Part shown: piece after piece, positions 25,303-34,550 of the stretch
Layout of the letters: each line of letters starts with the position of its first letter
Position numbering within the stretch: the stretch's first letter is position 1
DNA from: Silanimonas sp.
GTDB lineage: Bacteria > Pseudomonadota > Gammaproteobacteria > Xanthomonadales > Xanthomonadaceae
Length of the DNA: 63,973 nt
Assembly: GCF_027531545.1 (NCBI RefSeq)
Contig: NZ_JAPZSC010000014.1
Coordinates: 1-63,973 of the forward strand
Direction of reading: 5' to 3'
Notes under the pieces: model-generated
Told to the model about the DNA's origin: nothing
What the model saw: only the letters and a program-made list of their open reading frames with translations
Database searches by the model: none
Translations under genes and position numbers: made by a program

Positions 25303-26244
25303 ATGGAAGACGATCCGGAAGCCGCCGGCGATCGCCGGCAGACATTGCAGACGATCCAGATGCTGCGCGAGGTGATCGACGGCGATCCCTACGCGACCGT
25401 GGCGCAACGATGGGGTCTGTCGCGGTCGGCCGTCGACCGGCGCATCAAGGGGCTCGCGGTCCAGCTCACGCAGGCGGTGGGCGTCGATGGCCTGCAGGAG
25501 AGCGGCGCCGCCTTCGTCAAGCGCCTGCGCATGCACCGGGACGCGATCCTCCAGGCGCTGGAGCACTTCGACCCCACGCAGGTGAGCTCCCAACGTGAAG
25601 CCCGCGTGCTCAAGCTCGACGAGGTCGACCTCGGGGCGCGCCGCGTGCGCAGCCGATCCACGCGGCCCCTGCACGACCTGGCGCTCTACTACCTGCCCTT
25701 CGCGACCGGCCTGCGCCCGCTGGAGGTCGCGCGCCTGACGGTGGCCGACTACCTGCTGGAGGACGGCAGTGTGCGGCGAGAGTCGAGGGTGCGCGCCGAT
25801 GTCGCGATCAACGGCAGGGACCGGCCGCTGTTCTTCAGCCACCGGCGTCTGGACGAAGCCCTCGGCGCCTACCTCGACGAGCGGCTCCGTGCCGGCCACG
25901 GTCTTGGCGCCGCCGAGCACTGGCGCGGCCTGGATCCGCACGGCCCGCTGTTCCTGGGCGCGGAGGGCGAGGTCTATCCGATCACGCCGAATGGCGGCGA
26001 GGGCCAGAACCGCTACGTCTGCCGTCCCTTGCTGGAGATCTATCGCAAGATCTTCCGCCAGGCCGACATACCCGGTCTGTGCACGCAGTCCGCACGGCTG
26101 ACCCTGATGTCACGGATGTACGAGCGGGGCGCCGACGAGGACCAGGTCGGTCTGGTGCTGGGCATTGCCGATCGAAGTGCCGTGCGCGAGCAGCTGCCGA
26201 GGCCGCGACCCGAGCTGGCAAAGGTGCTCGAGGAGCTGGCATGA
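25303..26244 (+). CDS. Tyrosine-recombinase-fold protein with missing catalytic residues
   Basis: The 313-residue protein starts with an HTH-like region (AQRWGLSRSAVDRRI) and ends in a tyrosine-recombinase fold. The first catalytic Arg is present in TGLRPLEVARL. The HxxR motif reads QSAR, the LGH box reads LGIAD, and no Tyr follows before the C-terminus. It is therefore unlikely to recombine DNA. Similar proteins are annotated as site-specific integrases in Burkholderiales ICEs, always beside AlpA-type genes, so this is probably a family trait and not random decay. A DNA-binding or regulatory role is inferred. ATG 25303 follows a GGAG site. Confidence 0.7.
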   Translation: MEDDPEAAGDRRQTLQTIQMLREVIDGDPYATVAQRWGLSRSAVDRRIKGLAVQLTQAVGVDGLQESGAAFVKRLRMHRDAILQALEHFDPTQVSSQREARVLKLDEVDLGARRVRSRSTRPLHDLALYYLPFATGLRPLEVARLTVADYLLEDGSVRRESRVRADVAINGRDRPLFFSHRRLDEALGAYLDERLRAGHGLGAAEHWRGLDPHGPLFLGAEGEVYPITPNGGEGQNRYVCRPLLEIYRKIFRQADIPGLCTQSARLTLMSRMYERGADEDQVGLVLGIADRSAVREQLPRPRPELAKVLEELA

Positions 26245-26276
26245 CGCGGCGCGCCCGCTGAAAGGCTGCAACGGCG

Positions 26277-27587
26277 ATGGAGTCGGGGAAGGAGTCGGGG
26301 GTGGACGGGCAGCGCTTTGCGATCGGCGGGCGCGTGGTCGACGCCGTTGACCCGCAGCTGCAGGACCTGCTGGCACAGGCCTACGAGGCGCCGGGCCGGC
26401 CGCGCTGCCTGTGCGTGGCCGGCGGCGTCGAGATGTACGTCGCCTTTCATCGCCACTTCCAGATCAAGCGCATGCCCGAGACCGGGGACCGGCACCACCC
26501 CGCCTGCCCGAGCTACGAGCCGGGGCCTGCGATGTCGGGCCTGGGCGAACTGGTCGGAGAGGCCGTCGTCCAGCTGGATCCGGCACGGGTGGAACTGCAC
26601 GTGGACTTCCCGTGGGCGCGTGTGCCCGGGCGGCCTGGGGTGAGCCGCGAACCTGCCGAGCCGTCGGAGGTCGGCCGCCCCCGTCGCCGGATGAGCCTGC
26701 GGGCGCTGATGCACTTCCTGTTCGAGCGGGCCGGATTCAACCGCTGGTCGCCGGCCATGGCCGGGAAGCGCAACCAGGCGGTGCTTCACAAGTATCTGAT
26801 GCAGGCCGCCGAGGCGATCCAGGTGAAGGGCGAGCAGTTGTCGAAACGGCTGTACGTGCCGGAAGCCTTCAACGAGACCGCGAAGGCCGAGCAGGCCGAA
26901 CGGCGGCGCGCGAGGTTGTCGGTGCTGCAGCCGCATGACGGGCGTCAGCCGCTGGCTTTGGTTCTGGGGGAGTTCAAGGGCTGGGAGTCGGCACCCGCGG
27001 GAGCGCGCATCTGGATCCGCCACATGCCGGACGCCCCCTTGCTGGCCGACGCGCGGACCTGGGCGCGGGTGCAGCGCGGCTTCGCGCCACTCCTCGAGGC
27101 GCTCGACTCGGACGGAGGGCGAGGGCTGCGTCTGATGCTGGCGGCGCTGATCCGGGCCCGCCGGGAGCACACCTACGAGATCGACCTGGCCAGCCTGATG
27201 TTGACCAGCGAAGAGTGGATTCCGCTGGAGGGTGTGCACGAGGCGCCGCTGGTGCGTGCGCTGGTGTCGCAGGGGCGGCGGTTCGTGAAGCCCATGCGGT
27301 ACGACGCGCGATCGGTGGCCGGGTTCGCGAATGCCATCTTGCTGGACGTGGGCGCGGAGCCGGTCGACCTCCATGTCGTCAGCGGCTTCATGGGCGAGGC
27401 CGAGCAGGGTGCCAAGCGAAGGGCATTCGAGTCTGCCAGGGCCAGGTCCTGGCTCTGGTTGCCTGGCGAGGCCATGCCGGTCCTGCCTGACCCGTCGACG
27501 AGGCTCACCGCTGGAGCGGCGGCATGCAGGCCGCATGCAGGCCCGACAACCGTCCGACTGAACCCCGCAGGCCGGGGTCCTGACTGA
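26277..27587 (+). CDS. DUF1173 family protein
   Basis: The 436-residue protein matches DUF1173 by its early CLCVAGGVEMYVAF and HHPACPSYEP (Cys/His, possibly metal-binding), by MHFLFERAGFNRWSP in the middle, and by KPMRYDARSVAGFANAILLD near the end. DUF1173 proteins occur on ICEs and plasmids beside ParB and integrase genes; the function is unknown. The 3' end overlaps the convergent gene at 27505 by 83 bp. The start is ATG 26277, 32 bp after the recombinase-fold gene. Confidence 0.8.
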   Translation: MESGKESGVDGQRFAIGGRVVDAVDPQLQDLLAQAYEAPGRPRCLCVAGGVEMYVAFHRHFQIKRMPETGDRHHPACPSYEPGPAMSGLGELVGEAVVQLDPARVELHVDFPWARVPGRPGVSREPAEPSEVGRPRRRMSLRALMHFLFERAGFNRWSPAMAGKRNQAVLHKYLMQAAEAIQVKGEQLSKRLYVPEAFNETAKAEQAERRRARLSVLQPHDGRQPLALVLGEFKGWESAPAGARIWIRHMPDAPLLADARTWARVQRGFAPLLEALDSDGGRGLRLMLAALIRARREHTYEIDLASLMLTSEEWIPLEGVHEAPLVRALVSQGRRFVKPMRYDARSVAGFANAILLDVGAEPVDLHVVSGFMGEAEQGAKRRAFESARARSWLWLPGEAMPVLPDPSTRLTAGAAACRPHAGPTTVRLNPAGRGPD

Positions 27588-28176
27588 CGATCACGATGAC
27601 GTTGGCCAGCATCAGCGAGAGCAGGTTGCGGTTCTGCAGCACGGACGTCAGCTTTCCTGCCGGGTAGCCGCGCAGCGCGTGGACGACCAGGTGGACACCT
27701 CCGTGGACGAACGAGTGCATCACCTTGACGGTGCCATGCAGTCGCTTCAGTTCGGTGGCCGCCGGGCCGGCGACCGCACCGATGGCGTCGATCATGGCGG
27801 GGATCGGTGGCCCCATCTGGGGTTCCGAGAGTTCGCCGTCCGGCACCGGCGCGGAGAACTTGTCCAGCCAGTCCTCCTTGGCAGCGTGAAGCACCCAGGC
27901 GGCACGGACAACCGCCTCGAACTGCAGGCGGATCAGGCTGAGTGCGGTCCCCGTCAAGCCGGCTTCGATCAGGACCCGCTGCGCGATCGCATGCTCGATC
28001 GCCGAACGACAGAAGGCCAGGCAGATGGTCGAGCGTCGGGACGACGTGTTCCAGCCGGCTCGAAGCAGTGCGAGCAGATCATCGTCGAACGCCTCGGAGG
28101 CGGCGAGTACCCGCCGCAGTTCCTCGTCGTCGTGGTCTGCGCTGCGTTCTGGGCTGGAGGGCGACTCGGCTTGCAT
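27505..28176 (-). CDS. Hypothetical protein, DUF6988-like
   Basis: The 223-residue, mostly alpha-helical protein has a core of LAFCRSAIEHAIAQRVLIEAG, QFEAVVRAAWVLHA and MHSFVHGGVHLV. Those blocks resemble DUF6988 and DUF5677 proteins of unknown function, but my recall is not firm. It is the only minus-strand gene in this plus-strand block and its 3' end overlaps the DUF1173 gene, which suggests a separate insertion. There is no signal peptide. Confidence 0.55.
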   Translation of the reverse strand: MQAESPSSPERSADHDDEELRRVLAASEAFDDDLLALLRAGWNTSSRRSTICLAFCRSAIEHAIAQRVLIEAGLTGTALSLIRLQFEAVVRAAWVLHAAKEDWLDKFSAPVPDGELSEPQMGPPIPAMIDAIGAVAGPAATELKRLHGTVKVMHSFVHGGVHLVVHALRGYPAGKLTSVLQNRNLLSLMLANVIVIVSQDPGLRGSVGRLSGLHAACMPPLQR

Positions 28177-28329
28177 GAAAGGGGCGGGTTCGGGCGATGC
28201 GATTGCACGGGACCATGGCGTGCGGACCGAGTCGCATCATGGCATCCGGACGGCACCCGGGGTTGAAAACCCGGATCGAGGCGGGACGATGGTTCGTCGG
28301 AATCCCCCGACGCCCACCGAGGAACGCCG

Positions 28330-29643
28330 ATGGCCTCTTCACCATCCCCCGATCCCCGGCCCGCCGTCGTGCTGCACGGCGGGCCTGTCGCTCTGCCCAC
28401 CCTGCTGGGCAACGGTACGAACGGAACGCCCCGCCTGCCCACGGGCGGCAAGATCCGCGCGGGCATCAAGGTCCTGACTCGCCGGGCCGCCGAGGTGCCG
28501 CGTGCACAGGCGATCTACGAACAGGGCCTGAATCAGGGCCAGTCGTTCGACCAGATCGAGCGTGCGCTGGCCGAGGCCTGCCCTGAGCTCAACAGCCCGC
28601 TCGTTCCACGCAACGTGCCGTGGTTCACCGTGCGCGCCCAGGACTTCCCGAACCCCGAACTGGCGACGCAGATCCTCGACCTCCATGGCGAGGACCGCGG
28701 CGAGGGCCGGCGCCTCTACCACTTCCCGGTGGTGTTCCCGACCGATCGCTGGCAGAGCGTGATGCCGCATGAACTGGCGACCTGGGGTGCGCAGGACAAG
28801 CGCTTCTGGTCCGAGTATTCGACCGACGGACGGTGGCGCCACTGCATGACGCACGCATCAGTGCCGGTGGACGCGACGGGGCGCCGCACGGTGCGGCTGT
28901 TCGGCGGCCGCAAGGCGATCCCGCGCGAGGACAACGGCGGCCTGTGCCAGCCGGAGTCCTGCCCGGAGTACCAGCAGCGGCAGTGCAACCTCACCGGACG
29001 CTTCCTGTTCTTCATCCCCGGCATCCGCTCGATCAGCGCCTTCGAGCTGCACACGCGCAGCTTCTACGCGATGAATGCGGCGATCCGCACCTTCGAGACC
29101 GTTGCGTTCCTACGCGGTGGCCGGCTCGCCGGTTTCCTGGACCGCCAGGGCACGCCGTTCTACCTGACCAAGCGGCTGATGGAGGTGGCGCACATCGATG
29201 ACCATGGGCGGCCTGTCCGGGTGCCGCAGTGGATCATCGAACTGGAAGCGCCGGTCGACGTGGCGACACTCATGCGGGAGCAGGACGATCAGGACACCGT
29301 GATCCTGCAGGCCGATGTTGCCGCCCGCGTGCTCCAGGGGCAACGGGAGAACGCTTCCTCGACGCCAGGGAAGGGGCCCGAGTCCGTCGACGAACCTGTG
29401 GCTGCTAGCGATCCCACGGCAGACGGCATGCCGCCCACGCTGGAGCAAGTGCTCGGGCGGCTGGCCTCGATGGGCGTGCCTGCTCAGACCTGGATGAGCT
29501 ATGCGGCCACGCGCTGGGGTCCTGGGTGGAAGCTCAATCCGCAAGGGCGGCAGCGGGCCATCGGCGAGCTGGAGCGCTTCCGGAACGATCCGAAGGGCTA
29601 CGCGGACAAGGTCAGCGCCGAACTGCAGCAGGTGGCAACGTGA
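28330..29643 (+). CDS. Gp3-like recombination directionality factor
   Basis: The 437-residue protein belongs to the Gp3-like group, often annotated as hydrolase or metal-binding protein. Matching parts are VPWFTVRAQDFPNPELATQI, a Cys cluster CQPESCPEYQQRQC (about residues 205-220), and SISAFELHTRSFYAMNAAIR. In phages and ICEs these factors turn integrases toward excision, though the best-known Gp3 works with serine integrases, so its action here is inferred. The C-terminal 100 residues are a linker plus a helical tail. It overlaps the phosphoesterase gene by GTGA and follows a small hairpin at 28257. Confidence 0.72.
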   Translation: MASSPSPDPRPAVVLHGGPVALPTLLGNGTNGTPRLPTGGKIRAGIKVLTRRAAEVPRAQAIYEQGLNQGQSFDQIERALAEACPELNSPLVPRNVPWFTVRAQDFPNPELATQILDLHGEDRGEGRRLYHFPVVFPTDRWQSVMPHELATWGAQDKRFWSEYSTDGRWRHCMTHASVPVDATGRRTVRLFGGRKAIPREDNGGLCQPESCPEYQQRQCNLTGRFLFFIPGIRSISAFELHTRSFYAMNAAIRTFETVAFLRGGRLAGFLDRQGTPFYLTKRLMEVAHIDDHGRPVRVPQWIIELEAPVDVATLMREQDDQDTVILQADVAARVLQGQRENASSTPGKGPESVDEPVAASDPTADGMPPTLEQVLGRLASMGVPAQTWMSYAATRWGPGWKLNPQGRQRAIGELERFRNDPKGYADKVSAELQQVAT

Positions 29644-31043
29644 GCGGGCCGGGACGACTGCCAGGCGGAACCGGTGCGCACCGTGCGGAGGTGCCGCGTA
29701 TCCCGGACGGGCATCCGCGAGCGCACGGTTCGCGCCGTCAGGCGCATCGCTTGCGGGTGGCGCATCTGTCCGACCTGCACTACGGGCCGCGCCACCTGGA
29801 GGAGGCCGATCGCTGCTTCTCGGCGGCCGTGGACCGCGCCATCGAACTCGCCGTCGATGTTGCCGTGATCTCCGGGGATGCCACCGATCACGCCCTGGAC
29901 CTGCATGCGCCCGCGGCATTGCGGCTGCTGGCGCAGGTGCGGCGGCTTGCCGACCATTGCCCGGTGCTGATGCTCCAGGGCACGTGGTCGCACGAGCCGC
30001 CCGGCACGCTGTCCGTGTTCAGGATGCTGGGAAGCCGCCATCGGGTTTTTGTCGCGGACCGGATCGGTCAGGTGGCGTTGATGGGCAGCGGATCGTCTGG
30101 GGGCCTGTCGGTGACCGATGCGTCTGCCGCCGACCTTTGGCTCGCGTCCGAAGGCCCGCGATTCGCAGAGGTGCCGCCTGGCGCCAGGGCAGTCTTCACC
30201 TGCATTCCCTCGATCAACAAGGCGGCCGTCGCGGCAGCGGTCGGCGCCACCGCTGCCGCCGAGGCCCAGGGCGAGCTGCTGGCCCGGCTGCTGCAGGGCT
30301 ATGCCGGTATCCACGGCCTGGCCCGTGCTGCCGGCGTGCCGACGCTCGCGGTGTCGCATGGCACGGTCTTCGGCTGCGTGACCGAGCACGGCGTCCCGAT
30401 GGCCGGGTTCGACCACGAGTTCACCACCGGGGCGCTGTTCAGCGCCGGCGCGCAGGCCACCTTGCTCGGCCACATCCATCGGCACCAGGCCTGGATCCAA
30501 GGGGATCGCGAGCAGCGCCAGTGCATCGCCTACGCCGGGTCCATCGGCCGCTTCCACCATGGGGAGCAGGGCGACAAGGGACTCCTGCTGTGGGAATTCG
30601 GACCGGACGGGGTGGACTGTCGCCTCGAACTGACTCCTGCGAGACGAACGCTGGACATCGTGTTCGAAGGTCGGCCCGACCTGGACCAGTTGCGAGAGGC
30701 GGTTCGCGCGCAGGAACTGGCCGGCGTCAGCGTGCGGGTCCGATGGACCGTGGCCGACGAGGACCGGCACGAGGTGGACCGCGGTGCCATCGAGCGTGCC
30801 CTGTCCGGCGCAGCCGATGTCCAACTCGAAGGGCGGATCGTGCCCGTGGTGCGCACCCGCGCGCCCGGCATCTCGCAACTCTCCAGCCTGGCGGACAAGG
30901 TCAGGGCCTGGGCCACGGCGACGGACGTCCACGCGCAGCCGCTGCTGGAGTGCCTGGAACGGGTGACGACGACCGAACCCGAGGACATCGTCGCGGCTGT
31001 CCTGGCGCCGCATTCCGACGAAGTTTCGGGAACTGATGCTTAG
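29640..31043 (+). CDS. SbcD-like metallophosphoesterase
   Basis: The 467-residue protein has calcineurin-type phosphoesterase motifs: HLSDLHYG near residue 41, SGDATDH near 78, and LLGHIHRH near 275. The usual GNHD site reads GTWSHE, so one motif deviates. The fold fits SbcD/Mre11-type nucleases, which work with an SMC-like ATPase. An SbcC-like gene lies at 35674 with a 4.6-kb resistance cargo between. GTG 29640 overlaps the previous stop and fits better than longer frames. Roles in processing DNA ends or hairpins are inferred. Confidence 0.75.
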   Translation: MSGPGRLPGGTGAHRAEVPRIPDGHPRAHGSRRQAHRLRVAHLSDLHYGPRHLEEADRCFSAAVDRAIELAVDVAVISGDATDHALDLHAPAALRLLAQVRRLADHCPVLMLQGTWSHEPPGTLSVFRMLGSRHRVFVADRIGQVALMGSGSSGGLSVTDASAADLWLASEGPRFAEVPPGARAVFTCIPSINKAAVAAAVGATAAAEAQGELLARLLQGYAGIHGLARAAGVPTLAVSHGTVFGCVTEHGVPMAGFDHEFTTGALFSAGAQATLLGHIHRHQAWIQGDREQRQCIAYAGSIGRFHHGEQGDKGLLLWEFGPDGVDCRLELTPARRTLDIVFEGRPDLDQLREAVRAQELAGVSVRVRWTVADEDRHEVDRGAIERALSGAADVQLEGRIVPVVRTRAPGISQLSSLADKVRAWATATDVHAQPLLECLERVTTTEPEDIVAAVLAPHSDEVSGTDA

Positions 31044-31319
31044 CGCAAATGACCGCTGGAGTGCAGACAGCGGGCGCTTTGCCTGCGCCGAACATGACCC
31101 GCTGACGACCCTGAGCGGTCGTTGGGCGCTCGCGGAACCGGCCTTCCGGTAGTCCTGCCAACTGCGGGCCTGACTGCAGACTGGACTCATGCTGAAGACG
31201 AGTGTCGTGAGCGATTCGGGCCCGAGCGAGTCATCCTCTGTCACGCTCGCCAGCGAAGAGCAGGATGCACAGGCGAACATCTTTTGATGGTCATGATGGA
31301 GTTCCAGTCGTCTGGCGCG
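31044..31319. other. Left junction of the resistance cargo
   Basis: No gene seen in this spacer. It marks the switch from the ICE backbone (plus strand) to the arsR-MFS operon (minus strand). I see no inverted repeat or target duplication I can defend here. Confidence 0.35.
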
Positions 31320-32543
31320 TTATCTCGAAGCGCCCACGGATTCCTGCGGTGACTCTGATCGTGTCTCCGACGGCCCTGTACCGCGCATCGCCAAGAGCGC
31401 CAGCATCGCCATGGCGCCCAAGCTCATCGTGAGCACAAGTGCCCATTGGCTCCAACTCGCAAGGACCAACCCGAAGAGCCACGGTGCGAGCGCTTGGCTC
31501 ACGCGTGCCGGGGCAACCAGCAGTCCCTGGCGTCGCCCGTAGCCCTGGGTGCCGAAGATGGACAGCGGCAGCGTTCCCTTGGCGATGGTCATGAGCCCAT
31601 TGCCCGCCCCGTGAACCACCCCGAAGAGGGGCGCCGCCACAGGGCCGGCTGCCAGCAGCGCCGCCGCACCCACTGGATGCATGGCAACGGCCACGCGCGC
31701 TGACAGCAACGGGTCGACTTTGCGCAGGAGCCCGAACTCCAAGAGTCTGGCCGCAACTTGCGCTGGGCCTATCAGGCTCGCAACGAGCACTGCTGTGGCG
31801 GCACTCGCACCCGCTGCCGCCATTAAGCCGGGTAGGTGTGCTGCCATGGCCGTCGAAACAAACGAGGTGGCTGCGAATACAAACCCCAGTGAAACGGCAG
31901 CAACCAGCGGCGCCCTCGAGCCGGGCTCCGGTAGCGCAGCACCCACAGCTGGTTCAGCCACCGTCGCCTTGGCTTCAGCCTCAGCTCTGCGAACCTCTGG
32001 CAGCAACCAGTTCAACGGCAACCCTACCAACAGGTGCAACGCTGCCCACACAAAGCACGCCACCCGCCAGTCAAAGTTTGCTTCCAGCAGCGCCGTCACC
32101 GGCCATCCCACCGTGCTTGCAAACCCTGCTATCAAGGTGACACCTGTGATGCTGGATCGTGCGTCCTTTCCATAGAGGCGCACAAGCGCGGCAAACGCTG
32201 AGTCGTAGAGCCCGCAGCCCATGGCCACGCCGAGCAGCACCCAGGCTGCGAGCAAGCTGTAGAGCCCCTGGCTGGCCCCCAGGCCCGCGAGCCCCAGGGC
32301 GAACACCAGGCTCGTTGCCATCAGCACCGGTCGCCCACCTATCCGGTCGATGGCCGCCCCAGCCCGTGTGCCCACGAGCGCGGAGACAGCAAGGGCGAGA
32401 CTGAAGGCAGCAAAGACCGTGGGTGTGGACACCCCCAGGTCTGCAGCCATGGGCGCAGCGAGGATTGCAGGCAGGTAGTAGCTCGATGCCCAAGCCAGCG
32501 TCTGCGCCGCCCCCAAGGCAGCGACCGTTGCCCTGCGGCCCAT
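31320..32543 (-). CDS. MFS efflux transporter in an arsR operon
   Basis: The 407-residue protein has 12 predicted membrane segments, and the MFS loop after helix 2 appears as GTRAGAAIDRIGGRPVLM. The start ATG 32543 is 6 bp after the flavoprotein stop, so the two are one operon behind arsR. Several MFS pumps export arsenic compounds (ArsJ exports arseno-phosphoglycerate, ArsK various arsenicals). ArsJ needs a GAPDH partner, which is absent. I therefore infer only an arsenic-linked efflux pump; the substrate is uncertain. Confidence 0.75.
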   Translation of the reverse strand: MGRRATVAALGAAQTLAWASSYYLPAILAAPMAADLGVSTPTVFAAFSLALAVSALVGTRAGAAIDRIGGRPVLMATSLVFALGLAGLGASQGLYSLLAAWVLLGVAMGCGLYDSAFAALVRLYGKDARSSITGVTLIAGFASTVGWPVTALLEANFDWRVACFVWAALHLLVGLPLNWLLPEVRRAEAEAKATVAEPAVGAALPEPGSRAPLVAAVSLGFVFAATSFVSTAMAAHLPGLMAAAGASAATAVLVASLIGPAQVAARLLEFGLLRKVDPLLSARVAVAMHPVGAAALLAAGPVAAPLFGVVHGAGNGLMTIAKGTLPLSIFGTQGYGRRQGLLVAPARVSQALAPWLFGLVLASWSQWALVLTMSLGAMAMLALLAMRGTGPSETRSESPQESVGASR

Positions 32544-32548
32544 TGGCT

Positions 32549-34516
32549 TCAGCAGCAGCTCGCCGCCGCCCGCTCGACTGCTGGCACCCCTGCCATGGCG
32601 GGCCCACAGCCACTCTTGGTCACACCCTGCGCACCACCCGTTCCGCAGCCGCTCGCAGCCGCCCTTTTGGGAGCACCTCCGCACGTGGCCGCCTTGCTAG
32701 CCATCTGCTCGGGCTCGGCCGGAGCACCACACGAAATGGTGCTGCAGCTGCTCGATTTGCTGGCCCCGCGGCTCTCAGCGCTCTTGGGTGTGGCCGCAGG
32801 AGCGAAGGAGACGCTGCACACACCGGTCTGAGGCAGGTCGAGCTCAACCCGGTCAGCGGCCTGCAGGTCGCCCGCCAGCGCTGCCACCACCGAGCGCACC
32901 TGCTCAAAGCCCGTTGCCATCAAGAAGGTGGGCGCTCTGCCGTAGCTCTTCACGCCCACGGTGTAGAGGCCGCTCTCCGGGTGGCTCAGCTCGCGGTGAC
33001 CGTGCGGGCGCACGGTGCCGCAGCTGTGCAAGTTGGGGTCGATGAGCGGGCCCAGCGCTTCGTTGCACTCAAGCCAGGGGTCAAGCTTGACTCGAAGTTC
33101 GCGCGTGAGCTCCAAGTTCGGCCGCTGGCCCGTGGCGCAGACGATTTCGTCGATGCCTTCAAGCCGCAGCTCTTGGCCCTGGGTATCCACCCCGACGACG
33201 CCGAGTTGGTCTCCTTGCTGCTCGATGCGTGTGACTCGCAGTCCTGCGTGGAAGGCCAAGGCGCCGGAGTCGCGAAGAGCACGCAGGGCGCTGCCAAGCG
33301 CCCCTCGCGCGCTGAGCGCATCCGCATCCCCTCCGCCAAAGACCCGGGTGAGCACCGGCGAGCGAACCGACCAGACCAGCTCAGTGGTCGGGACTTCTGC
33401 GGCAAGCTGAGCAAGTGCCAGCAGCGTGTTGGCGGCTGAGTGACCAGCCCCGACCACGAGCGTTCGCTTGCCGGCGTATCGAGTCCGGTCGGCCCCGAGC
33501 ACATCGGGGATGCCGTAGAAGATGCGGCCAGCCGCTTGCTCTTCACCCTGGGCAGCCAATCCACCCGCTCCCAGCGGGTTGGGCTGGTTCCAAGTGCCCG
33601 TCGAGTCGACAACGGCCCGAGCGTTGAACTCCACGACCTTGCCGTCACGAAGGGCTCGGACGATGAACGGGGCGTCTTCGCGGCCAGTGCTCTTGACCTT
33701 GTCAAAGCCCTCGCGCGTGACCGCCAGCACGCGGGTGGAGAGGTGAAGCGCACCCGCCACCTCAGGGAGCCTCGCGAAGGGCTCGAGCAGTTCGGTGACC
33801 ACCTCTGTGGCCAGCGGGAGGTCATCCTCAGCTGGCTGCTTCCAGCCCGTACCCTCGAGCAGCCGCACCATCGCAGGCGAGGCGTTGTAGCGCCAGGGTG
33901 AGAACAGGCGCACGTGCCCATAGTCAAGGAGGTTGGCGCCAACGCGTGAACCCGCCTCCAGGACGAAGAAGGGAATCCCGCGCTCGATGAGCTGTGCTGC
34001 GGCCGCGAGCCCCACGGGCCCCGCACCCAGCACGGCCACGGGCAGTGTTTGCAGCCTCGCGGCTCCCCCCGAGGAGGCCTGGAGCTCAAGCACCAGGAAC
34101 TCAGCACTCGCTGGGCACGCGCCCTGGAACTCGGCCGATGCCTTCAAGGGCGTTGGCGCCATGGCACTGTCGACCACGCGAAAGCCAAAGCCTTCAAACC
34201 ACTCGCGAGCCGTGGTCGTCAGCAGCGCCAAGCTCTTGAGCCGTCGGCTGCTTGCTTGGGCGAGCATCGCGCTCACCATCTGGCGCCCGATGCCCTGGTG
34301 CTGGCGGCTCGGTGCAACCGCCACGGAGCGCAGCAACGCGACCTCACCTCGCAACTCCACACCCGTGCAGCCCACTACCCCCGAGTCGTCCTCGGCCACG
34401 AGGAACGTATCGAGGTGGTCACGGGCGCCGGCAAGCGGCAGCCGGTTGGCAGCGAGGAGCAGTTCGATGGCAGCCCAGTCAGATGGTTTTGCAGGGCGAA
34501 GTGAAATGGTGGTCAT
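32549..34516 (-). CDS. GNAT acetyltransferase - flavin monooxygenase fusion with Cys-rich tail
   Basis: Residues 1-150 are a GNAT domain; RQHQGIGRQMV is the acetyl-CoA loop, as in ArsN-type enzymes. Residues 165-530 are a two-nucleotide flavoprotein: FAD site VLGAGPVGLAAAAQL near 170, NADP site LVVGAGHSAANTLLALAQL near 345, and ATGQRPN near 450. The last 90 residues hold about nine cysteines, ending in CC. Flavoproteins of this kind (ArsO-like) and ArsN-type acetyltransferases occur in arsenic operons; arsinothricin is one known ArsN substrate. The Cys-rich tail may bind a metalloid. The gene lies between arsR and the MFS pump. Confidence 0.75.
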   Translation of the reverse strand: MTTISLRPAKPSDWAAIELLLAANRLPLAGARDHLDTFLVAEDDSGVVGCTGVELRGEVALLRSVAVAPSRQHQGIGRQMVSAMLAQASSRRLKSLALLTTTAREWFEGFGFRVVDSAMAPTPLKASAEFQGACPASAEFLVLELQASSGGAARLQTLPVAVLGAGPVGLAAAAQLIERGIPFFVLEAGSRVGANLLDYGHVRLFSPWRYNASPAMVRLLEGTGWKQPAEDDLPLATEVVTELLEPFARLPEVAGALHLSTRVLAVTREGFDKVKSTGREDAPFIVRALRDGKVVEFNARAVVDSTGTWNQPNPLGAGGLAAQGEEQAAGRIFYGIPDVLGADRTRYAGKRTLVVGAGHSAANTLLALAQLAAEVPTTELVWSVRSPVLTRVFGGGDADALSARGALGSALRALRDSGALAFHAGLRVTRIEQQGDQLGVVGVDTQGQELRLEGIDEIVCATGQRPNLELTRELRVKLDPWLECNEALGPLIDPNLHSCGTVRPHGHRELSHPESGLYTVGVKSYGRAPTFLMATGFEQVRSVVAALAGDLQAADRVELDLPQTGVCSVSFAPAATPKSAESRGASKSSSCSTISCGAPAEPEQMASKAATCGGAPKRAAASGCGTGGAQGVTKSGCGPAMAGVPAVERAAASCC

Positions 34517-34550
34517 GGCAGGTCCTGAGTGCAGGTGGGTAGAGCGGGCT

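Noticed and set aside
29501-31036. A 511-codon frame in another register over the phosphoesterase gene.
   Set aside because: It is Arg/Gly-rich with no domain, while the frame starting at 29640 has phosphoesterase motifs and couples to the previous stop.
31320-32543. Calling the MFS gene arsJ.
   Set aside because: ArsJ needs a GAPDH partner gene for arseno-phosphoglycerate, which is not present here.
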